Positions 24,584-37,514 of a DNA stretch of 64,000 nt are shown here, one piece after another (within the stretch, counting starts at the first letter, position 1; each line of letters opens with the position of its first letter). The DNA is from Prochilodus magdalenae. Lineage: Eukaryota > Chordata > Actinopteri > Characiformes > Prochilodontidae. The notes below the pieces were generated by a model. The model ran no database searches. It was not told the origin of the DNA and was given only the letters and a program-made list of their open reading frames with translations. The DNA lies in assembly GCA_024036415.1 (NCBI GenBank), contig JAMWET010002870.1:820001-884000 (forward strand), read 5' to 3'. The position numbers and the translations under genes are program-made.

Positions 24584-25851
24584 CGAATTCGCGTGATTTA
24601 TCACTTACCACAGATGCAACGGTTTAGCCAAGACATGCCTAGATAATGACATCTGCTTCTTCAGTTTACATTGGGAAATGCTAGGCTACGATCGCTAACA
24701 AACGCAGGTGTTGGATTGTCACCTCAAACTCAAAACCATAAATACGTGCCCACAAAATATCTCAGAATGCATCTAGATCTTCACTTGTTTCAGGCAGACA
24801 CTCTGATGTGGTCTGAGCAGCTGAATCACTTTGACCTCAGCGTGATACGTGTTGTCATTCTGCACAAGTCGACTAAAAATGGAGCTGCGTGCATTTAAAA
24901 AATGCAGAGAACCATGTGGTAACTTGGCTGACAAGCTATGCACACGAAGAAACATGTCAACTGGACGCTGGACCCAGAAGTGACTCGCATAACGTTTCTG
25001 TGGCTCCTTGTATGACAGGAATCAGGTGATGCCATGTGAGTGTATTTGCTGTCTAGAGGTGTGGCTGTTGTGGCCAAAATGGCACATACAAAATGTCACT
25101 AAAGAGAGTAAGAGGAGAAGTTTATCTCTGCAGTCAGACTGCATAAAGCAGCGATAATCAAGAATGTCAGCTGCGCTTGGCATGACGGTAATGCTAGTTA
25201 AGCAAGCACAAATCGGACAGCAAAGACGGAGGAGTAAGCACACAATGCTTTCCTTAACACCACTTGTCATTCGTAACAATGTCCTCCATGTACACAGAGC
25301 TGGATTCTTAGTTGCCAGCTAAATTTTCCATTCCAGTAACATTCTGGCATCTAAGCAGGTGCCAGGATGAAACCTATTTAAAGTGGTATGGAAAATTGAA
25401 ATGAGAAGCTGGTAAATAACAAGCTAGCTACAGCTTTACTTTGACAATTTTACTGAACGACACAGTTTCTACACTTTGATAATTTACTGTCTTTACAAAA
25501 TTAACCGCAGCACTTCATTTCATAGCTTAATGGTTATTACAGATGCAGTTTCTGTCTGCGAAGTTACAGAGGAGCACTACAAAGCCAAGCATTATGTGGA
25601 TGGTAAGATTCCAGTTCTGGCTTAATGTTTTGCCATTTCTGTAAATATCTTTTAGCGTACTTGCGTAGGGTTCCATAAATGTATGGAGGCAATATTTTTG
25701 CCATGTATTTACGGATATGAGTTTGGTGACAATCCAACACTGGTGTTTCTTAGCAGTGTTAGCCCAGTGTCTCCTGCTGTAAACTACAGAACCAGATGTC
25801 AGGCATCATACATGCCTTGGCTGATCGACTGCGTCCAGAGTAAGTGATAAA
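24584..25851. mobile_element. Non-autonomous DNA transposon with long inverted repeats, copy 2
   Basis: Imperfect inverted repeats of about 170 bp bound a 1.27-kb segment. Left arm: TTTATCACTTACC, AGCCAAGACATGCC, GACATCTGCTTCTTCAGTTT, GCTAACAAACGCAG, TTGGATTGTCACC, CATAAATACGTGC. Right arm in mirrored order: CCATGTATTTACGG, GGTGACAATCCAACACTGGT, TTCTTAGCAGTG, AAACTACAGAACCAGATGTC, ATGCCTTGGCTGAT, GTAAGTGATAAACC. The interior has no coding frame. The arms share their core with the smaller element at 8650-9060, so both are one family. Exact ends and target duplication were not established. Confidence 0.75.
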
Positions 25852-26669
25852 CCATGTTACTTAGATTTTCCACAATGCAGATTCTTGCCCACTGCTCTGG
25901 CATGCTCATATTAATGTTTGTGAGTTATATGGACAGATGGAATCGTTGATGTAGACGATGATTGTTTTGAAAAAGGAAAAAAAGTAGGTGCAGACGAGGC
26001 CTTACAGTTCCTCTCCATGTAAAACTAATCCAGCTTGAATAAGGCTTAAATCTAAAGCTCCTAATTTCCCCCCCAGATTTGCATTAATTGAGCCCATTAC
26101 ATCATGTTTGAACAGTTCTCTCTGGCAGTTCATGATCAGAGCATGCCAAATGTGCTTCACTTACTAATTCTGTACCAGCAAAACACATTTTGCAGGTGCT
26201 AAATGCTTTAGTGCGTCGTCCTGAATAAGCTATGATCGGGACTGGGTGAAAGCCTGCTGCATTTTTAATGCTTGTTCACTCTGCACGCTCTTGGCCCAGT
26301 TTTCCAAAACCATCCTAGTGTTAAGATGGGCTTAATGGCGAGAGAAAGAGAGTGTTCTAAAGCGCCAGTCGCTCTGCCAGTTCACAGTGACCTTTGCTAC
26401 AGTGCTGCTGGGGGAACTGTCTCCTTCAAACAAGGGAGTGGTTCTGTACCAGACAGTTGACACACTTTGCAGTGGGCTCTATTTCAAGAGGTAATCTGAC
26501 AGTGTCTCTTCCTCCGTGCTCAGAAAAAAGGCCCTTGTTGGGGGGAGACAGCTGAGCGTGATTCTGGATCTAGCACTGGAGAGATCACATCACATCAATC
26601 CACTGCCAGACATAGTATCATTGAACACACTCCAGCAGCTGTCGAGCCAATGCTCATGTGTTTAAATCT

Positions 26670-27438
26670 GAGGAGAGAGAGAGGAGGAGAGAAGAGATTG
26701 AGGAAGGAAAAGTGAATTAGGAGTGAGAGTAAAGAGATAGAAAGAAAGAGAGAGAGTGAATGAGAAATGGTGGAGCAAGTAAATGAGAAATTAAGAAAAC
26801 TGAGAGTGAAGATAGTGTGTGTGAAGTACAGAGATAGTGTGAGTGAGAAATGGTGGAGCAAAACAAAGAGAAAGGTGTGGAGAGAGTAAAGAAAATGATG
26901 ACAGAGGCAAAGACAAAGATCGAGAAAGAAAGATTTTAAAGAGAGAGCCAAGAGGTAATCTACAGAGAGAGTAGAAGGGAAGAGAGAAAGGGGGACAGAA
27001 ATGAGAATGTGAGGACAGGGAGAGAAAGAATAATGAGAAGAGAAGAGAGACAGTGCAGAGAGAGAGAGTGAACATTTTTGGCGCAAGAGAGACAAAGAGA
27101 GAAATAAAAAGTAAAGATTGAGCAAGAAAGAGAGATTTTAAAGAGTGGAGAGTAAATAGAAGGAGAGAGTGAAAAGATGAAAAGGGATAGAAAGAGTGAA
27201 TAGATGAAGGCAAGCACAGATGAGGGAGAGGGAGAGAGATTTAAAAGAGAGAGTAAAGACAAAAGGAGGGAGATTGAAGAGCGTGATGAGAGAAGAGAGA
27301 AACATCTTAAGAGAGAGAGTGAGTGAGAAATGGTGAAGCTAGAGAAAGAGATGAGTGTAGTGTAAATGGTGTGTGGAGAGAGTGAAGAAAATGTATGTTG
27401 AAAAAGGATGTTGAAAAAGAGTGGAGAAGGAAGAGATG

Positions 27439-27478
<40 letters not shown>

Positions 27479-27488
27479 AAGAGTCAGA
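26670..27488 (+). repeat. Long polypurine tract (about 820 bp)
   Basis: The plus strand is overwhelmingly A and G, built of variable GAGA, GAAA and AAGAG blocks, with sentence-like repeats such as GTGAGTGAGAAATGG (three or more near-copies at about 26755, 26845 and 27320). It ends in a pure GA run near 27440-27472. Minus-strand frames of up to 222 codons here are Ser/Leu/Phe-rich artefacts. Confidence 0.92.
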
Positions 27489-28913
27489 GTGCTGGCTTGG
27501 CTCTCCTGGTCCTGGAGAGGATGTTGTTTGTGATTATTGTCTACACATGAAGCTGTACAGGCAGAGGAGCTGTAGATAACAATGGGGGTGTGTGTATGTT
27601 TGTGCGCGGGCGTTCGTGCTCTTTTCACTCTACATTAAATTTCTCTCTCTGAAATGCCTGGATCCGGCTGCCATCCAGTGAGACTCAGATGACCTCTCTC
27701 CCTCACTGATCTTTCACCTCCTGGTGAGGTTGAGAAGTCAGTAAGTTCTCATTGGCCTTTGCATGTCCCCAAACATGTGTTACACAGACCATCAGAGTCA
27801 CAGACGAAAGAGAACAGATGCAGATTTAAATCTGATTTCCAGCAGGCTTTCACTAGGTGACAGCAAATGCTTAAAACATTATTGTATGATCCCCAAATGT
27901 AATATGTTAAACATGGTGTTTTCCCCACACTTAGTGTTTCTTAAACCAAATAATATAAATAATAGCTGTTAAATGATACAAAATATTGCAGTTAATCACT
28001 TTGTTGCTCTTGTTCCCAATCATATTTGGATTTCTGCAGTTATCTGGTTATTCTAATTGGCCGTGTAAACATCATATTTTGGGCCTAGAAATCCAGTTAA
28101 GAAGTCCTGTAAAGAGAGTTGTGTATGTACACCTGTACTCTGATTTCTTTCTGTCTGCCCCTGTGTGAAAACAGACCACTCTACAGGAAATAGAAAGCAA
28201 CGTTTAATGTGACAAACAACCAGTGACACTGAAACCAGTGACAAATTGATCAAAATAAAGAATTTAAATGTTTTTTCTGAATTATTTGATCTTTGACTGT
28301 TTGGTGAAAAGGTCATGGTGAGTCTTGAATTAGGTTTACATCACGTCTTCTTCTATGTGTTAATTGGCTGGTTGCAAAGCCAAAATCTGATTACTGCCTG
28401 GCTCAGGTAGAACTGTATTTTCCCATTATTTGATTACTCAAGGACATGTAAAGCATTGAACAAGATTACGAATAAAATCAGATTTTCTTCAGTTAACAGA
28501 TAAATGTGTGTAAACTTTGTTTACTGATTCTTGTTACAGTTGTGGCTCCATAGAGAAACTTTCTCCTTTTTCTTCTTGTTTTTTTTAGTTTGCTGGTCTT
28601 TTGCCAGATCAGTCCAGCGTGGACAGGTGAAGGTGTTGAAGGTACCAATTTAACACCCATTAAAAGCTGTATTTATACAAGAAGGCTACAATCATGGATT
28701 CTATAATAGAAACATGCACTCCGTTAGTGACGGGACTTCAGCTAGGGCTCCCACAGGTCTGACAGGGAAAGCTAGGAAATTGCATTAATGTCTAACTTGT
28801 AAGCGAAATGTTTTGGTTGTATGGTTGTGTGTATTGGAAATGGTTACTTTAGCTGAGAAGAAGAAACATTAATGTAATGAGATTTTGAACATTTTTTATT
28901 AATTGGAAACATA

Positions 28914-28936
28914 TATAAATAAATAAATAAATAAAA
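28914..28936. repeat. (AAAT)n microsatellite
   Basis: Five to six AAAT units. Confidence 0.85.
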
Positions 28937-31010
28937 CTGAGTCTTTTTGTTTGCATCAAAATTTTATGTTCACCAAACAACTTTACAATGGGCATTTCAG
29001 TCCACTGTGATTCATGTGAAGTAATGTCTTGGCCTAATGCAAAAGCCCAAAGGAGAATCAATACTCAGGTCAGCCTAGCCAAGGCTTTAAAGACATTGGA
29101 GTGAGTGGTTCACTGATCCAGAGCCTGTAGCAGTAGTCCATGTCGACAAGCTGTAATTATTCCCCCTGCTATGCTCTGTGGTCCATGAGGACTGGTAAAT
29201 TTAGTCTTCTGAATGGCCTGGAAGCATGGATCAGTGAGCGCTGAAGCTCCAAGAGCTCCTCTGGTACCCCTGGGGTATGGTGCTGGATTCTGCCACGTGT
29301 AGGAATCGCGCTCCATCAGCTTATTGCAGGACCAGGTGTTGCAGAGCTTCAAGACCCACAGCAGCCTGGGGAGAGAGGCTGATATCCCCATGGAGGTGAT
29401 CCATCACCCAACCATTTAACCACCACCTCCTTCCCACCCACACCCTGTCCACAGTGTGTGGCCTTAACAGCTTGAAATGCTTCAGCCAAGAGGAGAAGCA
29501 CAACAATCAGAGAGTCTCAGCCAAGCTAAAGGTCACACACTGAAATCTTGGCATTGTTTAAACTGTACAAATGATGGTGTTCTGTCATAGCATGCTAGTT
29601 AAATGTCGCTGCATTTTAGACACCAATTTTCTGGACATTTTATATTTAATGAACAGCAATGTACAGAACCATTTTTGATATTTGACAGAAAAACCCATTC
29701 AGTGGTTCCTCAAAAGTTCCGCCTCCCACATTTCTGGACATGCATTGCTGATGAATCGTTCTACCTGTCCAGCTTCTTGTTCACACTTTCTTGTTTTACC
29801 TTGCATGGTGCTGGTGCCTTATACAAAGCCCTCTTCAGGCTTGTCCACTCTCTGAGGTCTCTCCACTATTGAAACCCCCCTGATGTTAACACAGCTCTTC
29901 TGCCTTACCTAATCAAGGAACCTCTTTCTCAATCTTTGTTTTACAGATATGGCTGTCTCCTGAGCTTCTCTGTCTTGTGCCCAAGCATGTTTTCTCCCTG
30001 TTGCTGGAGGATGTTTGTTTCCCATTTGCTGGGCCAGGGCTGTGTACAAATATCAGCTTTTTTCCAGGACGCACATAACAGAGAGCTACAAGAGGAGATA
30101 TTTGTTGAATTTGAAAAAGATGCATTGGATTAACTTTGGTTACTGCACCTTTAACATCCTAGTGTAGTTAATTTACTGTTCTGTCCTACCAGTTTATCCT
30201 CCAAAGGCTGTATGGTGTATGCAAGTCCGATTTTTGTTCAGGCTGTATGTAACCTCAGTATGTAACGCCTTTAGGCTGTAGTTGGGTATTATATGTGAAC
30301 ATGGTTGTACTTACATTACATGCATGTACATCATGCAGACAGTCGTCAAGTGCCCATTTGTGTGTCTTTGATCAAAGCTGGGGGCTCCACATGACTCACT
30401 TTGACCCGTTTGCCGCCACTGTTTCCCAGCTCTACTGAAAGGTCACAAGAGGTTATCTGAGTGCGCTCTGGCTCCTCTCAGTGGCCTCTTTTCCACACAG
30501 GAGCATATGGTGGAGCTACTGCCCACCCTGAATGCCAAAACCCAGGGGTAGGTGTCTGCTGGGTCTTAGTGCCACACATGTCCCTCTGCCCTCTTTTTTG
30601 TCTCTTTGCCTGTCTTTGCAGTGATGAGCTTTAACTTGCCTGCTGAGAAGTCTTAGAATAAATCAGGACAGTTGACACTTAGTCTGGCAAGTTGTATATG
30701 AGTGGTCACCAACTACATACAGTGTTGATGATCAGGTATTGTTGTCATGCCTGTGGAACCTGGTCAGGAATTATATTTTTATAATTTTGTAAAGTTTTTT
30801 GCAATTACAGAAGTTGTTTACTAAATGACAAACCATGAGAGGCTGTGCATTACAGTGACTTTATCACAAAGGTACCTTTATGAAACACCATAAAATCTGA
30901 TAAAGTACATAAAGTACACAATATTACTCTTACTGCTAAGTGACTATAACTTATGAACAATGGCAGGATCTTTAAGTCACCCATCATTACATATAAAAGG
31001 AATTTTATTT

Positions 31011-31034
31011 TAATAATAATAATAATAATAATAA
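31011..31034. repeat. (AAT)n microsatellite
   Basis: About eight AAT units. Confidence 0.9.
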
Positions 31035-33516
31035 CATAATTTGGCAGCGTTTAATGCAGAAACCTTCCTAAATTACCACTGCAGCACCTTATTCAGTTGC
31101 TTTTGTTTTTAGCATCAAGCTGGTGATACACATTCGTTTCCTCACTCTGGGTGTAATAATACTAGCAGAGCATGAAAGTCACATATACTTTACTTCAGTA
31201 CATATATATGTGTAGTGTGCTGTTGCTTAGCCTAGTTTTCCATTCAAAACAAAACTGGTTATTACTTCATTTATCAGTGGCTTCTATTATTACCAGTTGT
31301 TACTTCATTTATCAGTGGCCCAGGTGAGCAGCATAGCAGATTTAATCACAGGAGGATAAGATTAGTCTTATTGGGTGTAAGATTAACAAAAACTGACCTA
31401 ACAGCAAGTTTCTTTGCTTTCCCGTTAGGCGTGAGACTGTCTTGCATCTCTGTTAGCTTGCGAGTCCAAAATGTACTCTTCTGTGTATACTCTTGCTCAG
31501 TCACTTTCTCTTTTACTGTTCCTTGCTTCCTCTAGCAATATCTTCTGTGGTCTCTTCGCAGTCTTCGTCACAATGTCCATACTGGGAATAGCTTCTTTAT
31601 GGCACAAGTGACACGGTGCCTTAAAGCTTCACACAGTTATTACGAGAGGTTTTGTCCACGTTCTTCCAGAGTTACAGTGCTCTATAGAAGGTGTTCTGAG
31701 CCCAGAGTGGCAATTACAAAAACACCATTTTCCCGATCATAAGTGTCTCATCATAGCATAAAGAAGTTTAACCTATAATGTTAAAAATAATGTGGACATT
31801 TAGTGTTATTTAAGCCTAGTACTACCTTCAGTGATTTTTTTTTCTAAACATACTCATGTACTCATGGCAAATACTACTACAAACATTTAAATGTGATGTT
31901 AAATATAATAATCATATGTTAAACACAGGCCCTCTGCCATATGCTGGATGGGGCTACATATGCTGCAGGCCTCTGCTATATACATTTTGCTCACATATGT
32001 TGAACACTTCAGAATGTTGTAACTGCATGGCGGCCTTATGGAACACTTTAATACAGTATGATTATCATGGGCTGGATCGGAGTGTGGAAACACTGAGTTG
32101 TTGTTTCTGGGGGGCTGTGAAATGTTGACGTGGAGGCCCAGCTGTGTACTGTACACATGGGGTGTATGAGGAAGGCCTACTCCTCCTCCTCCTCCTCCTG
32201 CTCCATGTAGCTTTGGTGCTGGTGCTACTTTGAGCTGGTGCCAGACATGTGCTTCCCATGACCGCAAGGAGTGTCATACACGCACACACACACACACACA
32301 CCATTCACCGAGCCCTGCTTGCGCTGGCTCAGATTTGAGTGCCGAGGCATTCGGCATATGTGCCAGGAGGAGGTGACATCACCCGTACAGGGTTGACCAG
32401 CAGGAGGCATCATTCTCACCATTTTGCACTACATGCTGTATGATTTATCAGACCATATGCTGGGTGATATCATGCCTTTGCGAAAGAGTAGGTGCTGTGA
32501 TATGTGAGTAAAGGTCAGTGGGAGGTAATGAAAGTAACAGAGGGCTCACTGAGCATTAAGGGCTCTTTTCACAAGGGAGTTGTTTGACTTTGAATCCTTG
32601 TTTTTCTTTTTAGCTCTGAACTCACAAGGATGTCTATCTTAGTGACCCTCAAAGCCGCTTGAGCAATGTACATATGTTCTGGACACTATGCAGTAGTCAT
32701 AGTCAAACTGGTGATAAAAGGGGTATTGCTAATTCTTGGCAGCGAGTGGAGCCAAATACAGGCTGTAGACAAAATAAGAAAGAAGGCAGTCAAAGAATGA
32801 AAAGACAGATCAATCCGCCTCCATACACTTTTAATTTAAAGAAAATTAGGAAGCATAAAAAGACCTTTGGAGCAGTGCTGTAGAAAAGCTTGGCTAAATT
32901 AAATGCACTTGTTGTATCTAATAAGTGAGCAGTGTTTTAGAGGCAGTTCGGAATTAAACTCTGCGTGAAAGTAGATTTCTAGGAGGAGGGCTGGTGATCA
33001 CGACTGAGGGAGAACCGAAAGTGATCTCTTCATATATTGCTTCAAAGAAGACTATCATTTTTAAAATTAAAAATTAAAGTGACTGATACATTTGAGTGAC
33101 AAATAGCCACACAAGGTCACCATGCTAAATATCAGGCATCGGTTCAAAGGGTATAAAGCCCCTCAACACTGGGCTGTGTGGCAGTGGAGCTGCACTCTGT
33201 CAACGGATGAAGTACCATCAAACATAAATACCTGACCAGTTTAGTTTCCTTTGTGGCTGAATGCTATTACTGGAGAAAATAGGTTTTACCTGTGTGCTTA
33301 TTTGTTGTGTTTGCTGACTGTTCCATGTATGTCCAGACAGTAATGTCATCTATTACAGTAGTACAAGGCCTCTCAGATAATGATGTACAATGGGTACAGA
33401 AAGATATCCTCCAGTGCAGATCATCTTGACGTCTATAATTAAATTTAATCTGTATCATAGCCACATGCTTTCATAACCCTCTCTAATATTAAGCTTTCAT
33501 GGTATTATATCTTTGT

Positions 33517-33700
33517 CAAGTCAAGTGGCTTTTATTGTCATTGCAGCTCTGTACAAGTACACAGTGAAATCAAATTACTTTTTTTTCCAGAACAAGGTGG
33601 CACATGGAACAAAACATAACAAAACACAATACAGTACAGGACAGACTGCAGAAAGTGCAACGTGCTAGACAGTACAATAAATACAATAAATAAGACTCAA
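33517..33700. mobile_element. Dispersed teleost retrotransposon tail
   Basis: TCAAGTCAAGTGGCTTTTAT then TGTCATTGCAGCTCTGTACA, AGTACACAGTGAAATCAAAT, and further on GCAGAAAGTGCAACGTGC and ACAATAAATACAATAAATAA. This ordered string is a very common short repeat in ray-finned fish, generally the end of a non-LTR retrotransposon. The element type is from recall and was not checked. Confidence 0.5.
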
Positions 33701-34329
33701 TTCTGGGTTGAGGTAATCAGTGTGAGGTGCATAGATATTTAACAGGTAGGTATTGGTAATAAGGTGCATACAGGGAGTAAATAGAAATTTAACATGCTGT
33801 GATGTTACATGCAGACACCATACAACGCATATGAAACATGAAACGCAGCACTGAGGTAGTAACATAATGTACACATACGGTCAGTGTGTATCAATACCAA
33901 GCTGAACAAAGAGCTTTTGTATGACAGCATTTTAGAAAACGCTAGCATTCTTTTCCTCAAATCTTTTCTCTGTCTCTTAGTGCACTATTTCAGCACTTTT
34001 CACTTAGGGCTAGTCTCCAATACATTAGTACAAAGCACATTATTTAAACAAAGGCACTGACGGTGCAGTCATGGCTTTGAACGCCATCTCGCTTTTATCT
34101 GAGCTAAGAGCCCTGGGCATACAAGAGAAAATGATAGGTAATGTCCATCACTCTCAATTACATGCATTAATTCTTCCCTATCTCTTGTATTCTGTTTTCC
34201 CTGAATCTGCTTCATCAGTCTTCCTCTGTCCGCTACTTTCTCTTTTGCTCTCTCCTCATCGCTGTCTTTTTATATACACCAGACTTCTTTTCTTAGACTT
34301 TTTCTCTCTGTGTTGTGGTTGTATGTATT

Positions 34330-34425
34330 CTTGTGTAATCATTAGGTATTTGTATTTACAGCACTTTGGTCAACGCAGGTTGTGTAAAGAGTGCTTTATA
34401 AATAAAACTTACTTACTTACCACTT
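34330..34425 (+). mobile_element. LINE 3' tail
   Basis: TACAGCACTTTGGTCAACGC, AGGTTGTGTAAAGAGTGC, TTTATAAATAAAAC and then (TTAC)n. A CACTTTGG...GTGCTTTATAAATAAA stem followed by a short repeat is the usual 3' end of L2/RTE-type fish LINEs. A 118-codon frame that ends here, starting at 34071, has no recognisable reverse-transcriptase motif. Confidence 0.55.
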
Positions 34426-34949
34426 AGACAAAGTCTAGAAATGCTTAGCTCTTAAAATGTATGTTTAACCGGTAAGCATGTTTTGTCAGTTTGCAACAGC
34501 TTATCAATTAATAGAATTATTTATTTTTTACTAATTATTTTCAGGAAAACAACGCAGCGTGTATCCAACCACTTTTCCAAGTGTGCAAAATGTAAATGAG
34601 AACAGAACGCAGTGCTGTGTACATCAGTTAAACTCTATATCTAATTGAAAAGACAAGCAACACTTTTTTAAGGATATGCTCATTTTGAGTGTAATACCAG
34701 CAACATGTTTCCTTAAAAGTTGGAACCACAAAAGATGGAGTGTAATGCTAAAAGAACACAGGTTATCACTGCATCTACAAATGCAAGTTACAACTCTACC
34801 ATGCGCAGAAGAAGGCGTAGATAAACAGGATCCAGAAGCGCAGCTTCCCTCTCTGGGCCTGCACTTCCTTAAAATAGACTAATGCAAAGTGGAAAAGGGT
34901 CCTGTGGAATCAGCAAGATAATGCCAAACCACATTCTGCCTTTATTACT

Positions 34950-35350
34950 GTTACAAGGGACACAACGAGGAGACAGGATGCAAGTGCAACTGTTTGAAGA
35001 CAAACTAGCAGAAGAAAAACAAAAACCAAACACACTAGAAAAACGAAGAAACAAAACACTACAGAGGAACAGGCTAACAGAAACTGCTAACAGACAGAAC
35101 ACCAAGCAAGAACAAAGGGAACTACAGGGAGTATAAAACAGCAAGGACTAATGAAAAACACCTGGGAAGGGGTGAAGCTACAATCTAGGGACAGGTGAGG
35201 GGCCTGACAAGGGGGCAGAGACAGGAGGAGCAATAACCAAAACAAACAGAACCACATGGCACAGGACAACAAAAGACACATGGAAATGACAAGACAAACG
35301 GAAAATCAGGGAAATGTAGATAAACGGAACAGACTAGACAGGACGTGACA
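34950..35350 (+). other. T-poor, A-rich strand-asymmetric sequence
   Basis: For about 400 bp the plus strand is mostly A, C and G with few T (for example AAACGAAGAAACAAAACACT and GAACAGGCTAACAGAAACTG). This resembles degraded interspersed repeats seen in fish introns. The mirrored frames on both strands (84-91 codons) reflect composition. I do not recognise a gene. Confidence 0.4.
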
Positions 35351-36231
35351 ATTACATCAGCATGGCTTCGTAGTGAAAGAGTCTGGGTGCTAAACTGGCC
35401 TGCCTGCCGTTCAGACATGAATGGAAAATACTACAAAGTAGCTTCTGAACTGTTGAGCAGGTAAAATCCGATATCAGAACCACAGCAAGTGGTCTCCTCA
35501 GTTTCCAAACACTTGTTTCTGCCACCAAGTTCTAAATAAGCATAAAAAACACACATATTTTCACTTCTCAGGTGGTGTTTGCACTGTTTGGTGTGAGATA
35601 CGGAATTAAAAGATTAGCACATCATTGTGTCATCATCCTGTTTTTATTTACCTTTAGAACGTTTTCTTGACGCGGGGCTGTGGATGTTGTGTTTACACCT
35701 GCTGTGATGTTAAACCCTTTAAGTGGTTTAAAGAGTTTCAGTATGTTCTTTGGAAAAGAAAGCTATCTGGATTATTTATTTGCTCTTCTTACCAAATCAG
35801 ATGCTTGGATGAACATGAAGCTGAGTGTTACAAAATATTCCCAAAACATTAGTGGATGTGCTGTTTCCTGTTAACACAACCTTCCCATGTGTTTGTTTTT
35901 ACTTAACTGAGAAGAGAAAACGTTCACATTTTAAAGGAGGGTAAACTGTGCCCCCTCTGACAGGCAGTCTGTATTTCTTTTAGTGTAGTGTGTCTCTGTT
36001 TTTATCTTCCAGCACCCTCTCCCCTCTCTTTTTTTACCATGTTTTCCATGGTTGCAGCAAACCGCATGTCGCCTAAGGCTTTGTTTTTCATATTTAATCA
36101 AATGTGATTTGGGCATCAGTCTGCCGGGAGGCTGAATGGAGAGCACGCGGCTGCGACTGCACTGCTGTTTGTTTAGGACAGTGCTATTATTCACAACAGC
36201 GCTACCTGAAAGAGGGTCAGCTTAGTACTGA

Positions 36232-36856
36232 ACAAGAGAGGGAGGAGGAGGAGGAGAGGGGAGAAAAGGGGGATTACCAGGAGAACAAAGGTGTAGAGGG
36301 AAGAATAGGGCAAAGACAAGAAAATAAATGGAGAGAGGATGACAAAGAAGAGAGAAAATGTAATGAGAGGCCAAGGGGAGGAAGGAGAAGAACAAATATG
36401 ATGGAAAAAGGATGAGAGATATAAGAATGACAGAGAGAGGTCACAAAGGAGGAGGAGACAAATGGGCCGTAGAAGCGGGTAGAAGTAGTAATGGGAAAAT
36501 AAGGGAGTGCAGGATAAAGAAAAAAGGAAGAAAGGGAAGAGGAAAAGATGAGAAGAAAAAAAAATGATGAGAGGAATGCATAGGGGAGTCCAAGGGAAGA
36601 ATCAGGGAGTACAGGAAAGAAAGAAAGGAAGTGAGAAGAGGAGAAATTTGTTGTGGAAATGAGAAGAGAGGAGAGTGGAGCAGAATGGATGAGAAGGAAA
36701 GAAAAGAAGGAGAGGAAGAAATACAAGAAAACAAAGTGATGGGAGAATAAGTGTGGTAAGAAAGGAAGGAGATGAGTGCAGGGATGAGGTAAAAGGAGGA
36801 AAGAGGAGAAGATGGGAAGAGAGGGATGAAGAAAGGAGGAGAAGGAAGTGAAAGGA
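36232..36856 (+). repeat. Long polypurine tract (about 625 bp)
   Basis: Almost pure A and G on the plus strand with scattered C and T, in irregular GGAGG, GAAAA and AGAGG blocks. It is less regular than the tract at 26670 and lacks a clean GA run. Frames of up to 150 codons on the minus strand are low-complexity. Confidence 0.9.
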
Positions 36857-37514
36857 CAAAGCCTTGTTTGCCATCTCTGTCCCCCATCTCAGTCCCCCAC
36901 AGAAGCTGAGTCTCAGTTCTCAGCTGAGGGAGCTTTAATCAAACGGGGGATGAAAGATGCAGCATTCCATTTGTAGTGCGAAACCAAAGGCTTTTAGGAA
37001 ATCATTACTTCTGCATGCTCTGTCACGCTGCGAGGAGCTGCCCAGGACAGAAAACAGGCTCTGCTGTCGTTCAGAGGGAGCTTTACAGCAGAAGACTTTT
37101 CATAGTGTTCCAAGGTCACTGTATTGAGATGGTGGCAGGCCAGCTATGAAGCATGATTCATTACTGGAGAAATTTTTTCCCCAGTACCTCCCGCTGCACA
37201 AGTCAGATACAGACACGGCAAATGTGGAATCAGTTTCAAACTTTTATCTCTAGATGTGGGGATTGATTACATTTCCAGTGTCCAGAGTCATAGCAGACAT
37301 AACTGTGATCAGCACAGGCCTGAAAATCTTCTAGTGTATCACCAGCTTGTGTCACCAGACACAAACTCAGTAAAGTAGACTTGGCAGAAAATCACCTTTA
37401 AAAACAGGTATATATGAAGATCATTTTTCAGTGTTGGGTCTATAGTTTTAACTTCTATCTAGGACTTAGAGCTACCACCATGTGGAAGTGCTTAGTTATT
37501 AATGTTTAATCATA

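Noticed and set aside
26595..27628. Minus-strand frames of up to 222 codons rich in Ser, Leu and Phe
   Set aside because: They read the pyrimidine strand of a GA-rich tract, which contains few stop codons.
36274..36887. Minus-strand frames of 150 and 148 codons
   Set aside because: Low-complexity products of the purine tract at 36232-36856.
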